A DNA stretch of 64,000 nucleotides, taken from the NCBI GenBank assembly GCA_949316235.1, contig OX438751.1, positions 16,244,801 to 16,308,800 of the forward strand, given 5' to 3'. Positions 34,605-47,480 of the stretch are shown here, in pieces (positions within the stretch are counted from its first letter, which is position 1; every line of letters starts with the position of its first letter). The stretch is from Oegoconia quadripuncta. Taxonomy: Eukaryota > Arthropoda > Insecta > Lepidoptera > Autostichidae. Made by a program: the position numbers and the translations under genes. The notes under the pieces were generated by a model. That model had not been told where the DNA came from and searched no databases. It saw nothing but the letters and a program-made list of their open reading frames with translations.

Positions 34605-34870
34605 TTCAAATCAAATCAAAAATGCTTTATTTTGTAGGTACACAGGGTACACTTAAAATAGTCAGATTTTACATTTTTGAAGCTACTGCTTGTTCAAAAG
34701 GCAATTTTCCCCTGAGAAGAACAAGCAAGAAACTCAAGAGGGTTCTCTTTAAAAAAAAAAAAGGTTTTTATATTACAAAATTTGCGGAGGCGACTTATGT
34801 GACCTGCAAATTTATCTTTATTTCTTGTATTGACATCATGTTTATCACTATTTTTCCTAAATGATGCTAA
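34605..34870 (-). mobile_element. CR1/Jockey-like LINE 3' end
   Basis: On the plus strand it begins caaatcaaatcaaaaatgct and ttattttgtaggtacacagg, and later gaagaacaagcaagaaactc and aagagggttctc. Reverse complemented, this is the same 3' UTR layout as 6795-6960. A T-rich expansion interrupts it. Confidence 0.6.
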
Positions 34871-34964
34871 TTTTTTTGACATATATTAGATTTTCAAAAA
34901 TGTACTGTGACGAAAAGGTTAGAATATTATACTCTTTCTCATGAGTAAGTAAACCCAAAGCTAT

Positions 34965-35170
34965 AAAGACCTATGGAGAGGGCGGTGCTCAGTGTTTTAG
35001 AAATAAAGAAATCTGTAGGCGAACGAAAGTGACTGACATCGCCCAGTGAATTAGTAAGTTGAAGTGGCAAAGGGTAGGGCACATAGCTCGAAGAATTGGC
35101 GGCCAGCGGTGGGGCATCCGTAAACGTAGATGTTTGACAGTAAAGATCAATGTTGACGAGGGGTAGAGGC
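34965..35170 (+). pseudogene. decayed RTE-type LINE ORF C-terminus, second copy
   Basis: ctatggagagggcggtgctc, then gtaggcgaacgaaagtgact, gacatcgcccagtga and gggcacatagctcgaagaat align with 15945-16100, and in translation again give MERAVLSV-like and LTDIAQ-like motifs. Stops and indels are frequent. Confidence 0.65.
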
Positions 35171-35989
35171 ATGTAAATAGACAGCATTAATTAAAATGGT
35201 GTCAAAATTCGTCAAATATCCCATTTGTTCCATTTTTACGTAGGTTAAGACAGTGTTGTATCTAATGCGCTTTTTCTATGAAGCAGATAAATGCGCGTTC
35301 GTAAAACTACAATAAATCCCCAAGTAATATAAACGCGCTGTCGACATCGGCAAGCGGAGCGCGGGGCACGAGGGGCGGGGGACGCGGAGAGCGGCAATTT
35401 TTCTCTCGGCTGACAACATGATGTAACGCCAATATCGCACGCTGAGCGATTAAGCCGCGCACGCCGATATTTCAGACTTGCCCCTACTAACTGTCAAAGT
35501 GTCGACGAGAACTCTGCATGCTTCTCTACATGGCTAATGTGACAGACGCATTTACTATTACACTGTGACTGATTGTCAGGAACTAGAAACAATACTACGA
35601 GCTACGCCAGCATCTCGGACCAATAACTTTGTCATTCGTGTTTTGTGCTACGAGTCGTAGTGCGCTACAAAATGAGCTACAATACCGTAGCACTATCACT
35701 TTTCATGTAGATTTTATGAAATTTACATTGTAATAGAGTAGTAATTGAGCTTAAGTTATCTTATTTTATGTATTTACCTAATCCAGGATAATAGTAGTGT
35801 ATCAAAAATACTATTATTTCATTTAAGGTTTGCCAGTGGGTGCTATACTTTGACTTATTAATAACGCTTATGAATTAAATAATAGCTGAGTGTGCAGCCG
35901 ATTTAAGGCAAACACGACATATTATATTATAATGCGATAGATCTTTGTGGTCCTTCCTTCACCTCGTTACGGAGCATCAGAGTGTGTTA
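35171..35989. other. non-coding, with GC-rich island
   Basis: A GC-rich island lies at 35335-35470 (gcggagcgcggggcacgagg). At 35596-35690 the words ctacgag, gctacg and cgtagcac repeat in both orientations, echoing a similar patch at 44565-44650. Confidence 0.35.
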
Positions 35990-36246
35990 ATATACATGTG
36001 AATTTGAATTCATGTAATTCCCATTAACTGGTGAAGCCACGCTTGATTACGAACAACTTACCCCAAAGAACCATAGTCGAATTCAATCAAAAAATTGTCC
36101 ATTACCCATACTAAGTAAAACCACTATGGAAATCCAACAATTTTCGGATGATTTCGACTATGGTTACTTGTGGAAAGTTGTTCGTAATCGGCAGTGGAGT
36201 CATCAGCAAACAGGAATTCCACTAATGAAATTTCACCCTGTATTGA
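35990..36246. mobile_element. 257-base fold-back (inverted-repeat) element
   Basis: Arms of about 113 bases (35990-36102 and 36134-36246) align in inverted orientation without gaps. Identity is highest at the centre: gattacgaacaactt (36044-36058, inverted at 36175-36189) and aaccatagtcgaa (36069-36081, inverted at 36153-36165) match exactly. Outer parts are more diverged. The unpaired centre is about 31 bases. No coding capacity. Most likely a non-autonomous DNA element, family unknown. Confidence 0.6.
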
Positions 36247-38654
36247 ACAACGATATAGTTGAAAGGTAGCAGGACATAGAATTTTATCATGGAAAATAAA
36301 ATTAAAATCCATCGCGCCGAAATTTCGTTGAATTCAGTCCAAGATGGTTTTATGTATCTGCATGTATTATTATTTATAGTTGTTAATAAAAACTAAGTAT
36401 CCAATATTATCTCAATCACTCAGTTTGAAAGATTCTATCGTCGCAATCCTAATGCAATTTAATTAAAATTCCACAAATGACTCAACAGAAAAAATACTGT
36501 AGCTAATCAAGAGTAGACACCCGTATCGTTTCGGAAGAAACTGTTGGCTAGGCGGATCACGCAGGCAGGCAATCACTCTATAATAAACGTAGAGCGATTC
36601 GAGTACGCCGCAGCACGTCTCACGTACTGCTGACGCAGCCTTCCGGTGCACCGTCGGAGCCGAGTGCCGAGACATCCTCCGAAAATACTACCCAATACTA
36701 TGTCGTAAAACTCACAAACACTGAAGTAGAATACTAAAGGTTCTACAGTCTATATTATAATAGAGAATGATAAAATTTGTAGTGCAATAAAGTTTTTTTT
36801 GGGCGTTTATTAGAATCATTTTGTACTGAATATCTATAAAATTTTTAAAGACCCAATTCCATGTCACGATTTGATCAACTATTACTCTTTATTAAACTAG
36901 TAGAGCCTCCTTAGCTGTGATAAATTTTCTTATAATTATTATATAGGTTTAAATATACCAATTATGTATGAAATATATAAAATTTCGTAAACAGTTCCTC
37001 GAATTGTTTTGAAAGATCTACTCAAAGACATTCGATGCGATGAGGCATGATAATAAAAGTTGGAGAGAATAAAAGATGAAGGATTTATTTTTGTTCTGTG
37101 CCATATACCATTAGTCGCCGGAGTTAAAGTAATTGGACATAGTACGTGATTCTTAAAATAATTTTTATACGATACTGGGCAGGGCCTGAGGTCGCGTTAT
37201 CCAGACTTAGTCAAATCGCACCGGGATCTATTGAATAAATGGAAAGTATCCATTGAATACATAGTAAGGTAGCTCAAGAGTTAGTGAGGAGATTGTAATA
37301 ATGTCAAATATTATAAATACACTAGCGTAACGTCTGGGGCTGACGTTGTGGGAAAAGAAGACGTTGTTATTAAAACATGTACTAGGTTACCTAATTCGTC
37401 AAACATCCAACATCATCTATTCGTCTACTGTAGTACATAGACACCAATGCCAGAGTTAAAACCGAACGTTAGACGAATCTGCACTTTAGTAAGATTAATT
37501 ATTATAGTACCTCTATATATTCATAAAATAATATAAAAAGGTTCGCTTATTTTTTTAAGCAGGCATATTCATAAATAAGTAAGGGCTAGGACACGGTGGA
37601 TTCAATGATAAACGACTCTGAGACGGCGCCTGAGCGTCGGCCGCTGGCCGCGAAAAATACAACTGTCATCTTGACTGATGGTAAAATAACGCCCGCGTCA
37701 TGCTTCTCTCTGCATGCCAAGACCTATTGTAATTCTCTTTGTGTCCGGGCCCTTATTACAGGGATTACATAAAGAGTCATGCCGACGAAGGTGAGGGATG
37801 ACGGGTCTAACATCGTCATAGATATAACACCCTAAAGACTAAAGATAGCTCTGCTATACGACCTAAATATGTGCCAATACTCGTAAAAAGTTAGATACAT
37901 GAACTATCGATGGATACGTGTTTACGATTACGTGCCCACTTCGTAAAACGTATTTCTCAATTAGTTAATTTATTGAAACTGTAGCAGTTTTACGTGGATT
38001 TAATAAGTTCGATGGAAGACAGACGTTCAAAAGGGAACTCAGAAGTAATCAACTTTTCTAAAATGTGTTTAAACATCATCATGATCAGTGAAATGAAATG
38101 CAGTGAATAAAAAATATTTGCAGGAAACATGGAATATTATTGAGTACAATTTGTGGTAAAATAAAAATCGTAAAAGAAATCAGTGTTGTACAAAAAAATT
38201 TACCTCTACTATTGTAAGCAATAAAACACAAGCCAATTGATTGTTGCTATTGCGGTCACGTCGCTCAGTTACTGTTTTCACGTCTGACGTAATAACGTTA
38301 GCAGCAAAGTTATGGTATAAACGTGACTCGTTACTTGTACCATTCCTTACTCTTCCACTAATCCTCTTCATCTTTCACGGCTCTGAGATATTGCAGGAAT
38401 CAATAAAACCTTACAAGTATCAATTACACGTCAATAATGTACGAATTGTTGTTAGATTGTCTAAATTGTAAACGAAATATGTCATATAGAATAACCTTAC
38501 TATGTTATCTTCAGATAAAGAACATACAAAGTCATTCTAGAACCTACTCGTCGTGCATTCACTATTCGTTTTCCATTAGTGAAGTTAAGCAATGTCTGCC
38601 GTGATAACTCCTTAGATGTGTGACCACTAGTGGCATTTTAATAAGAGTAAATAT
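36247..38654. other. non-coding, no recognised feature
   Basis: AT-rich with a GC-richer patch at 36590-36680 and another at 37620-37770. Short frames on both strands carry no domain. Confidence 0.35.
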
Positions 38655-38750
38655 AAATAATAAATAAATATATATCCTTGGACAAACACCACAGCGCTAT
38701 CTACTTTCACACTATGCAACTAGGTTTGTATTATAGGTATTGAAAACACT
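38655..38750 (-). repeat. SINE type 1 tail fragment, diverged
   Basis: On the minus strand: agtagatagcgctgtggtgt, ttgtccaaggatata and an ATTT-rich tail, with an 'aacctagttgcatagtg' stretch before. It matches the tail of the copies at 58626 and 43332 with many differences. No tRNA-like head. Confidence 0.45.
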
Positions 38751-38804
38751 GAATGTAAGGTGGCCACTAGTCTATCATAAATCAACTAATTCGCATTGAG
38801 CCCG

Positions 38805-38882
38805 TGTGGTGGATTATGGTCCAGCGAAAGCAGACTGTGCCCCAACAGTGGGGGTGTGTAAGGCTGATGATGATGATGACAT
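38805..38882 (+). repeat. RTE-type terminal fragment
   Basis: ggtggattatggtccagcga, then gccccaacagtgggg and a GATGAT run is the end block of an RTE-linked repeat (inverse of 40645-40690). Confidence 0.55.
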
Positions 38883-40644
38883 ACAAATTCAATTACTTAC
38901 GTTAGGCTATACTGCGAATGCAGTTGCGTGCAAACATCTCTCTTTGACAGAAAATGTAGCTAGTACCATGGTCATAGACTTTAAATATAGCAAATCATTC
39001 ATTTGAAAAGAGAATGCATGAGAATAATTAATTTATCGCTCGATTAAATGACGTGAGCACAAAACAAATGATGCAAGAGCGTGTCAAATGTCATTGGCAA
39101 CACTCGCTCTTCCATGTCGGCAGTCACTTGCAAGCTATATACTTAATCGAAGGCACATAAAAGATTTGTCTTCATGTCACAAACAACTGCTGTACAGTTA
39201 GGTAAATCAAGTTGCCTAAAAATACGCCAGGATGATGTTAGAGGCGTTTATAAATATGATTGGTTTAATAACATCAATTTTAACTTCATTGCCTATATAC
39301 AAGTACTTAGGTAACACTTATGTACATATAGTGTATATATTCACTGAAAATGAATGGAATGCATGTTAATTCTGTATATTATTAAACTATCAAGTAAATG
39401 TGAGCTAATGAAGCATAGAAGCTAACATCAGCAATACATCGGGTTAGTGGTCAGTGCAGGAGATTCACCTGTGATTGATGACAGTGTCCGATTCACTCTC
39501 GCTGCAAATATTTCATTAAGCGAGCTCTGCAAAGCCAAGCCATGTATCATAGGCTATGTTCGGGGGAGCCACGTCGACGCTCTGATCCAGTCAGCTTAGT
39601 ATAGAAATTAATACGCAAAGTGCCGTGACGTGTGGCAACGCGACAAAGGCTGCAGCTTAAAAAAAATCGCCCCAAACAATACCAGGTTAAATTCTTTTGT
39701 TTTGATTGTACACATTTTCAACGTGCGGGCTGGAAACCCGTATTTTTTCGTCAACCGCTAAAACCAATAAATGATAAAAACAAAACCTAATTTTATTGGT
39801 TCCATAATAAAATACGACGCTGCGTTATATGAGATATACAGAAGTACGAGTAAGTATAGTTTAGAATTCCGCTTAGTTGAGCTTTAGAACTCGGGAACGT
39901 GTTTAACCTTTGATAGCGTACCATTCTCGTTAGGATAAAGCTTGGATAAAGTAGTTCAATCTCTTACCTGGCAGTCGTAAATCAGTATTGAATAAAAGTT
40001 TATTGTAACATCACGGAAGATGGGGGGCGTGGAAATTGGTTTTAGCTATATAAAGTAAGTACATAAGTGAGCGAGTGCTATATGTAGGACAGCATAAGCA
40101 AGCATGTCTCGGAGGAGACGTAGCTAACACTATCTAAGACGAAAAGTTTGGTGCATATGCGAGTCAGGAGGAGCGGGCGAGGCGGGGGTTCTAGGGGGAT
40201 GCATGTACAGAACTCTAGTAGGCAAATCCTGCATGCGACTCGCCAAGAGTTTATTACGCTACTCATATTTGCACAATTCGAGTGGGTGTTAGCGGTCGTC
40301 CAGGAGACCAATTTTTGATTCGTTCGCTTTTGAATGCGCATGAGAAAATAACAGATTCACATTCGAATTTCTAAAGTTTGAGTTTTTGAAATTCTCTTCG
40401 TTCGTAGGAAAACATTTGGAAAAATGTCTACCTATTCGTATTCGAACAATTGTAAGTTTGACGACATTTATGAGTTGGCTAACATCGGATTGTAATATTA
40501 AACTGTTCAATTTCGATTTATATTGAAACTTACCGGTTTGTACCGATTGTCAACTTCTTGTACATAATATTTTCATTTATTGGATAAGATAGACTTTTTG
40601 ACAAAAATAACGCAAACTACATTGCTTCAAAAATACTCTAAATG
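38883..40644. other. non-coding, no recognised feature
   Basis: AT-rich DNA. Nothing nameable. Confidence 0.35.
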
Positions 40645-40832
40645 TGATCATCATCATCAGCCCGTAAACATCCCACTGCAGGGATACAGGCCTTCCCTCG
40701 TATATGAGGGAGTATGGGCCGTAGTCTACCACGCTAGTCCGTGCGGCTTGGGGACTTTATATGCTTTTGAATTTTTATTTCTCAGGCATGCAGGTTTCCT
40801 CGCGATGTATTCCTTAGCCGTTTAGGAGCAGT
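40645..40832 (-). mobile_element. RTE-linked repeat, 3' portion
   Basis: The plus strand reads atcatcatcatcagcccgta, aacatcccactgcaggg, acaggccttccctcgtatat, accacgctagtccgtgcggc, gcaggtttcctcgcgatgta and ttccttagccg. The opening is the reverse complement of the terminal block at 38830-38880, so the element's 3' end lies at about 40645 on the minus strand. Confidence 0.65.
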
Positions 40833-41715
40833 CGGATAAATGTTCATAAGTAGTTAAATTAATTAAAGTTTAATGTGATCAATAGAAAACAAATTGGCAC
40901 GCAAAATTAGTTCCGATCGTGAATTTAAATCCATCTGTGACAGTTCAAAATCGGTCCCCAGACGGGCAAGCGAAGGCTACACTGGATTTAGAAACTCATG
41001 TTCGTCTTAGGTTTAATTTGTAGCCTAGGAATTAATGTTATTTATAAAGATTATGTTTCATGACAATATTTATAAGTAACTAAGCGCAACTGTGCTCTCG
41101 AAATTAGCAAATTTCCGTGAATGGTTAAATTAAATTAAATTAATAACAAGCGGCATGAATTGATCAAGTCATCATAAAGGGCCCCTTAAATTTGATAACA
41201 TAGATTATTCCTTATTGTCACGAGACAGCGATAATGGGCATTGTCCTTTTTTTACAATCTTTGTAATTCAAAACCTAATTCGAGGGATTCAGTTGTTAAT
41301 TCTGCATGTTTAATAATAGTTTTAGAAAAAGATGTTTCGACGTTTTTTTTTGGAAAAAAAGTCAATTTTGACCTTTACACGCCATCAGTAGGTGAAACAA
41401 TTATGTATTGTCAAAATCGTAAAAAGAAGCCTGATAAGTCGGACGGTCAAGTTCAGTCAGCCTGCGTGACAGTTCTTTTGAGGTACATGTATTCGGGGAA
41501 AAAAAGTTTTATAAAATAACGTGAGTTACTGTAACAAAAATAACTTTTTAAAAATTATCTAAAAACTGTACATAAAATATAATATTAAAAAATATTAATT
41601 TTGGATAATATACACATAAGTTCATTGCTGTAAACAGGGGATAGCCGTGGTGTTATATATTACTCGATAGGACAAAAATGTGTTAAAAAAATGCAAACCT
41701 AATCATTGATATTAT
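40833..41715. other. non-coding, no recognised feature
   Basis: AT-rich. A 92-codon frame at 41241-41519 is low complexity and unrecognised. Confidence 0.35.
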
Positions 41716-41830
41716 GTTTTTTTTTATGCACAACGGGTTAGCACTTGACCTCAATAACACCTGATGTTAAGTGAAGATGAAGCCGAAGGTCGTAGCGTAC
41801 TGACCCGGTAACCTCATCTTATTTGGGGAA
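41716..41830 (-). repeat. SINE type 2 tail, 5'-truncated
   Basis: On the plus strand: poly(T), atgcacaacgggttagcact, tgacctcaataacacctgat, gatgaagccgaaggtcgtag and cgtactgacccggtaacctc. It matches the last 110 bases of 33647-33976 closely. Confidence 0.7.
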
Positions 41831-43331
41831 ATAAAACAGGCGTTACGACAAATAAAACTTTGGACTTTTTCGACTAACTAATTTTATTACATTTAATTTA
41901 AATTAAGTTTGCATGTTCAACAAATGGCAAGGTTTTTTTAAAAATTATAAATAAAAATGAAACTCAAAGGGAGTCGGGCGGATAACAAATATTATTATTT
42001 CAGGAAATGCCTTAAAACATATGTTTATTACGAATTGCTGTTTGAAATAATAACGAGACAAATGAACTGTAGTTAAATGAGATAATTTCGCATTTAATTA
42101 GTTACATGGGTAGTTTACTAAGTATGTACGTAAACTCAAGTCTCAAAGTAAACATGATTCTTAAGAAATTGGTTAAGTAAACATGATTCTTAAGAGCAAG
42201 TAGCATCCGTGGCAAACGCGGCATAGGTATCATTTAAGAAGCTTTTATCTCGAGTTCTTTTTGCACAGGAAAATGTAATTTTACAGTCACATTGAATAAA
42301 AACAACTCTACCTGTGTTTTGTGATGTTTATTAACACAATAAAGTTCTATTCGCTTGTAAGAACGTAAAAGCCCACAAAAGAAATGCAAATTAATTACAA
42401 CTTTGCCCTTTGTTTATGAATTTTAATGGGCAAGATCAAACTCATCCACCCGTTACTATATTATGGTTCTTCCGAACAAAATCTGAACAAACCAATAAAA
42501 CAAACGGACAAATTAATAACAGTCAAAGCAAACCGTAATTATATCGTGTGTCAGGTTGCAGAACACAATGAACAAACATAGATTATACTATATTTCTGCT
42601 CCATCCTGTTCATGTAGATTAATTGTTAAGCGTGTAATGAATGAAGAGAACAAACGCTTTTAAGAAACACGCGGCCAACTCGGGTGATTAAGTGTCTCAT
42701 TTAAATGCAGTCTCCCGACGCGGACTTTTCAAACGCAAAGGGAGCGCGCCACTCGCGGAAAACGGAAGACGAGTCTCTTCACAAAAGGAAGGAGAGGTAT
42801 TTAAATTAGCGTAGTCTCTGAAAAAGTGCACTAACAACATTAGCGAGTGGAACAATGGCGGGGCACACAAAGAAATGGAGCACCTCGACAAACGCGACTA
42901 CGAGCGTTCAATTTGCGAGACCTTCTCGGTACACACGCCGCCTTCACTCGCACCGGCGTACAAAACTTCCTCTAATGAAACAAAGCGCAGGAAAAACTAC
43001 TGTGGCTCGGAAATCAAAGTAATATTAGCTGAATAAAGTTAACGCTTACAACCGTGCCGTGTAGTAATGTTCATATAATGGGGACTACAAAAATGGACCG
43101 AAAATAGATGGTGGTGTTTTTCAATTTTACTAGCATTCTGGTTAAAACTTAAATACATCGATAGCCCAGCAGCTGCAGTCAAATTGGGAAGTGTGACGGA
43201 TGTTATTTTTATTGCGCTTTATTTACCTTTTTCAGTACTGAAGGAATAAATTAAACTCAGAACAAAGGTTATTGCTGTAAGTTGAGAGAACAACAAGGTT
43301 AATCCGCCTAAACAAATTAGGAACAACAAGG
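41831..43331. other. non-coding, with a 21-base direct repeat
   Basis: aagtaaacatgattcttaag (plus a) occurs at 42146-42166 and exactly again at 42175-42195, a 29-base period. A GC-richer patch lies at 42700-42980. No exon is supported. Confidence 0.4.
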
Positions 43332-43502
43332 AGTTATGGATGTTTCATTTATAATAAGTATTTATTTACAAAAAAAAAATGTATTTATGTATTATATCAA
43401 CCATCTGGTACCCACAACACAAGCATATAGTTGCTTACTGTGGAACTAGATGGCGCTGTGTGTATGTCTAAGAATATTTATTATTATTATTATTATTATT
43501 AT
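43332..43502 (+). mobile_element. SINE type 1, head missing
   Basis: It begins at gttatggatgtttcatttat, continues with caaccatctggtacccacaa and actagatggcgctgtgtgta, and ends in an ATT microsatellite (43477-43502). The tRNA-like promoter head is absent, as expected for a 5'-truncated insertion. Confidence 0.75.
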
Positions 43503-46500
43503 CATCCAAATTAAATACACTTGCAAAGTTTGTAACCGATTTACAAGTAGGTGAAAATCGATTTGTTCAATTTTATTACAGGCAACATACAAGTTAAGCT
43601 AATAGAAGCGTTTTAAATAATTATTTAATTCTTTAAAAGCCAAAAACCACAATCATAAACATTACCCTTTTTCTGAGTAAGACGGGAAAAGGCGGGAGGT
43701 ATGAAATACAGTAAATACAGGTACATACCTACGTCTCCTATGGTTCCCTAACTAGTATTACCTATAGGTAATAAAGAAAATTCACCGATTTATAGACATT
43801 TGTCTTTGCAGTTCTCACAATCATTTTCGTATTGAACTGTTAACTTTTATACTTTCATTTTTAGTTTTTTTTTTCGCTGTAGGAGTCCATAAATTGCGAC
43901 TTTATTTGTAGTTCGATTCTATACGGTACTGCGCCGTCGCGCAACAGCATTTCTTTTTCACAATAGATATTTCTTTAGTTATTTGTAAAATAAACAATCA
44001 TAATGGTATATATTTTTGAATTATTTTAATTAATTTTCTAAATTATGTTACATAATGCTGTTGATTTGTTATATCTTTATGTCAATAAGAAACTAAATGT
44101 ATTTGTGGGGCTATGGAAACAAATAAAGGCTTTATTATTATTATATGTGTCCGGAATATTTATATTTATGTCTATCTATCACTTAATAATTCACACGACC
44201 AATTCTGGAATTTTTAAACCCTCGCTGTTTGGAACAGCTGCCATATATTTTTTTTTATTATACTTGCCTTTGATACTCAGACGAAAAGGATGAACCCCAT
44301 TTGTTAAAATTAGTTAGGCAGGAAGTTACCCAGTACTAGAGTGGAATACCTGTAGGTATGTACATACACATTCGTTTACATATACATTAACCCTACTTTC
44401 GGTTCGCCGTAGTCGGGCGGAAATTGTGTGTTTCAAATGTATCGGACCTTTTACTACAAGACTCCGTACACCTGGTCTTTGACAAGACGATTTTTCTTTT
44501 TATCATAGCACATTATTATTATCAAAGAAACAATTTACGAAAACTAAAGTCATAGACAGCTTATCGTAGACCTCCGTAGCGGTTTGCTACGAAGCGGATT
44601 GCTTGCTACAAAACTTATCGCTGCGAAGCTCTACCGTAGCGAGTTATAATGTTTTCTTTAAGAGGAAAGTTCTTTATCCGTGTTTTACGATGCTTTTAAT
44701 AAAAACATTTTCTAGCCACATTGTGTAGTGCGGTGGAGATGAATAAACTTGCAGAAAAGTGGCGGCGTCCAATTACTTTTCCTCCGGAATTTTTAATTCT
44801 TAAGATAATTATTCCCTAATCCATAAGCAAAGAACCATTAAATTAACTGTCTATGTTTTAAATACCGATTAATATGGAGTTATATATATTTGACCAGAAA
44901 GAATGACGCTTAGTCAATACAGATTTGGTGAGGTTCAATATAGGTTCTTATTAAAAAAAATCTTGTTTCAAATGTATACAACTTTAGTAAACTAAACATT
45001 AACATTCCATTATTATTGATTTTAAACAAAAATTTTAGATAGGTATTATGAATCAGTGAGTAAGGTTAGAATAATGAATCTCCGCTGGCGAATCGTGCGT
45101 AAAACGGTTTATTTGTGGAGGGTCCGAGGAGGCGCTGTGCCACGGAAGCTCGCGCACCGACCTCCCACATTTATTCAAGTCACGTGACGCGTCCCAGGGA
45201 AATAATACGAAATGTGGCTACGTGACCAGTTCATTATGCGGCGGCGCGGAGCGAGCCCTCGCGGTCATCTCGGACGCCGTCTTCTCATATGTCCCCTGTA
45301 GCCGCGTATTACAAACAGCGGGACGTGCTACGGCACACGGACCTTACGGAATTCCTTTTTAAATCACTAATAGTTCTTACCGGAGCACTCGTCCGGATTT
45401 ATTGAACCGTTGCGTCACATGGAATTCCTTTGTCAGCTCTTAGCAAATAAATGTTTTCGAAATTTAATATTTGTGCACTACACAACCGTCTCTTGAAATA
45501 AATTTAGGTAGGTATTACTAAATTATTAACACCGTGACTGAACCAGCTGTCATCCCCACTAATATGACATATTTTGTAAAAATTGGAATTTACTGTTCCT
45601 TATAATCTCCGGGCAGCTCAATCGTTCGATCCCTGGTTGGAATGATATCCTTACAGATTGTTATTTACATAACTTTTATGTAAATTCCCTTTTATTTACA
45701 TTAAATTAATGATAGAGATACGTTTAATGGATAAGAATAACTACATCTCAAAATTGCGATGCCAGATCGATGTGTGCCCATTATAATCAAGGTACCTATT
45801 TTTAGTTTCAAGCCTACACACTCACAACAACGCACATTGCTATTCAGCATGCATTAAGAAAGTGAATGAAACTCGTTTTGAGATTGTTGTTTAACGGTAA
45901 TCGAATAGAAGATTGTCGTAAAACGTTCCCGATTTTATCGCGGAATGAGAAGTCGCTCGCGACTTTTCCCATTCGACAAAAACGTTCGTTTCCCCCTGGA
46001 GATGTAAAATCGTTTTATTTTATTACTTCCGCCAGTATATCGTTATATCAGAAGAACCCATCCTCTTCGGCTCGGAAAGTTCTTTATAAATATCGAAGAG
46101 AAATTTAATTCATCGACTGCAGAAATCTGTGAAAGTTAAACGTTTTGCATTTTATGTTCAATTTCTTACCCGTTCGTTAAATAAATCAGTTATTATTTAT
46201 AACACTGTTCCAAGGCAAATTGAATAGTCGATGAGTTAAAAGATTCTTGTAAAACACGTATCTACTTAATGAAATTAAACAAGGATATCGCGAGGCGGAG
46301 GAGTGCAGAACACAGGCACAGACTCTGTCTACACCCCCGCGTCGCTAGCGCGGTAGCGCGGCGGTGGCGACGCGGCACGGCAGCGCCGTGTCATTACGTC
46401 TGATTAGAAACAGTTATCTCTTGCGGTTATCGTTACAGCCACCCTTAACGAGCCCTTGTAAAACTTCTATGGGAATTTCGTGATATATTATATGGATACG

Positions 46501-47084
46501 ATAAGCTCCCGGTTAATCATCCTCGTAAATTACAATTTTATACCTAATCATAGAGAGATTGGGTTGTAAAAGTTAGTTTGTTTCTCAGATGATTTATTTT
46601 ATTGATGACGTTATTACAGCGTATTTGGATGAGGTTGTCTGTAAATCTCATGGATACTTGAATATGTAGAGTATCAAATCTTTGGCATTGTCTCGTGCCA
46701 GTACAATTATTTTAAATTTCTCGCCATTCTTAAATGTGTGATTTATCTGTCTGGTTTGATATTAGTTTACGTTCTCTGCTTCTGTTTTTTATTACAGATC
46801 TATATTTGTACTATTACAAAGATCATTTCATTGCAATGTTATTCTTAACGGTATAGCAACTACATTAAAATATAATAATCATTATTTGATTATAAAAATA
46901 AAAATGATTATTTTCGGATACCAAGACCCATTTTGTTAGTAACATCTTAACATCAAAGGTTATGATGATTATCTTCTGAGAAAGTCAATGTTACTCGTAC
47001 AACTATATTTTATAAATTTGAAATTGAATGATATCCTTGTCTATTTTGATTACATAAACTATTGTATCAACTTTATCATTTTAT
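43503..47084. other. 3.6 kb non-coding, with GC-rich islands
   Basis: GC-rich islands lie at 45110-45310 (with tcacgtgacgcgt, an E-box core at about 45181) and 46290-46400. The 82-codon frame 44045-44293 is hydrophobic but AT-driven and unrecognised; the 80-codon frame 45866-46108 is also unrecognised. The islands could be regulatory. Confidence 0.3.
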
Positions 47085-47130
47085 ATCAGTCACAGGACGC
47101 CCACTGCTAAACATTGGCATCCATTTAAAT
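47085..47130 (-). repeat. RTE-type terminal fragment
   Basis: atcagtcacaggacgcccac tgctaaacattggcatcc is the reverse complement of the RTE end block (compare 16195-16230). A similar piece is at 58461-58491. Confidence 0.55.
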
Positions 47131-47480
47131 ATTGTATAGTTATCCCAAATCATTTCGTAGATTGTAGTGATTAATATAAAATCTGGTGATCATTGGCAGG
47201 CCAAACAGCTGCGTTCACGATAAGGCGCGCATTCCACCAGCATTAATCGTGAGCTTAAATATTTTAACGCGTCGTAACATTGATTTATTCGGAGCGTAAT
47301 CTCAGCTCGCGGTTGTTTGTTCTTCGGCTCGAGACGTATAGGTAAGATTAGAGAGAACGCCCTCAATCCACGCCGCCCTTGCTTCCCGAACTCTTTCCTT
47401 ACCTCATTATTATTTACCGTAATTAATTGGCTTCGTTTTATCTTTCCCCAATAGGAATGGATATTGATTGCTCGCTAACA
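47131..47480. promoter_or_regulatory. candidate cis-regulatory region
   Basis: A non-repeat, mixed-composition block clusters motifs typical of developmental enhancers: cagctg (E-box), ttgtttgttctt (forkhead-like), taattaattgg (homeodomain-like) and cgataagg (GATA-like). These are short and common words, so this is only suggestive. It lies about 3 kb from the mib1 exon. Confidence 0.2.

Noticed and set aside
46874..46912. Inverted repeat aataatcatt/aatgattatt
   Set aside because: Short arms made only of common AT-rich words. Expected by chance in this composition.
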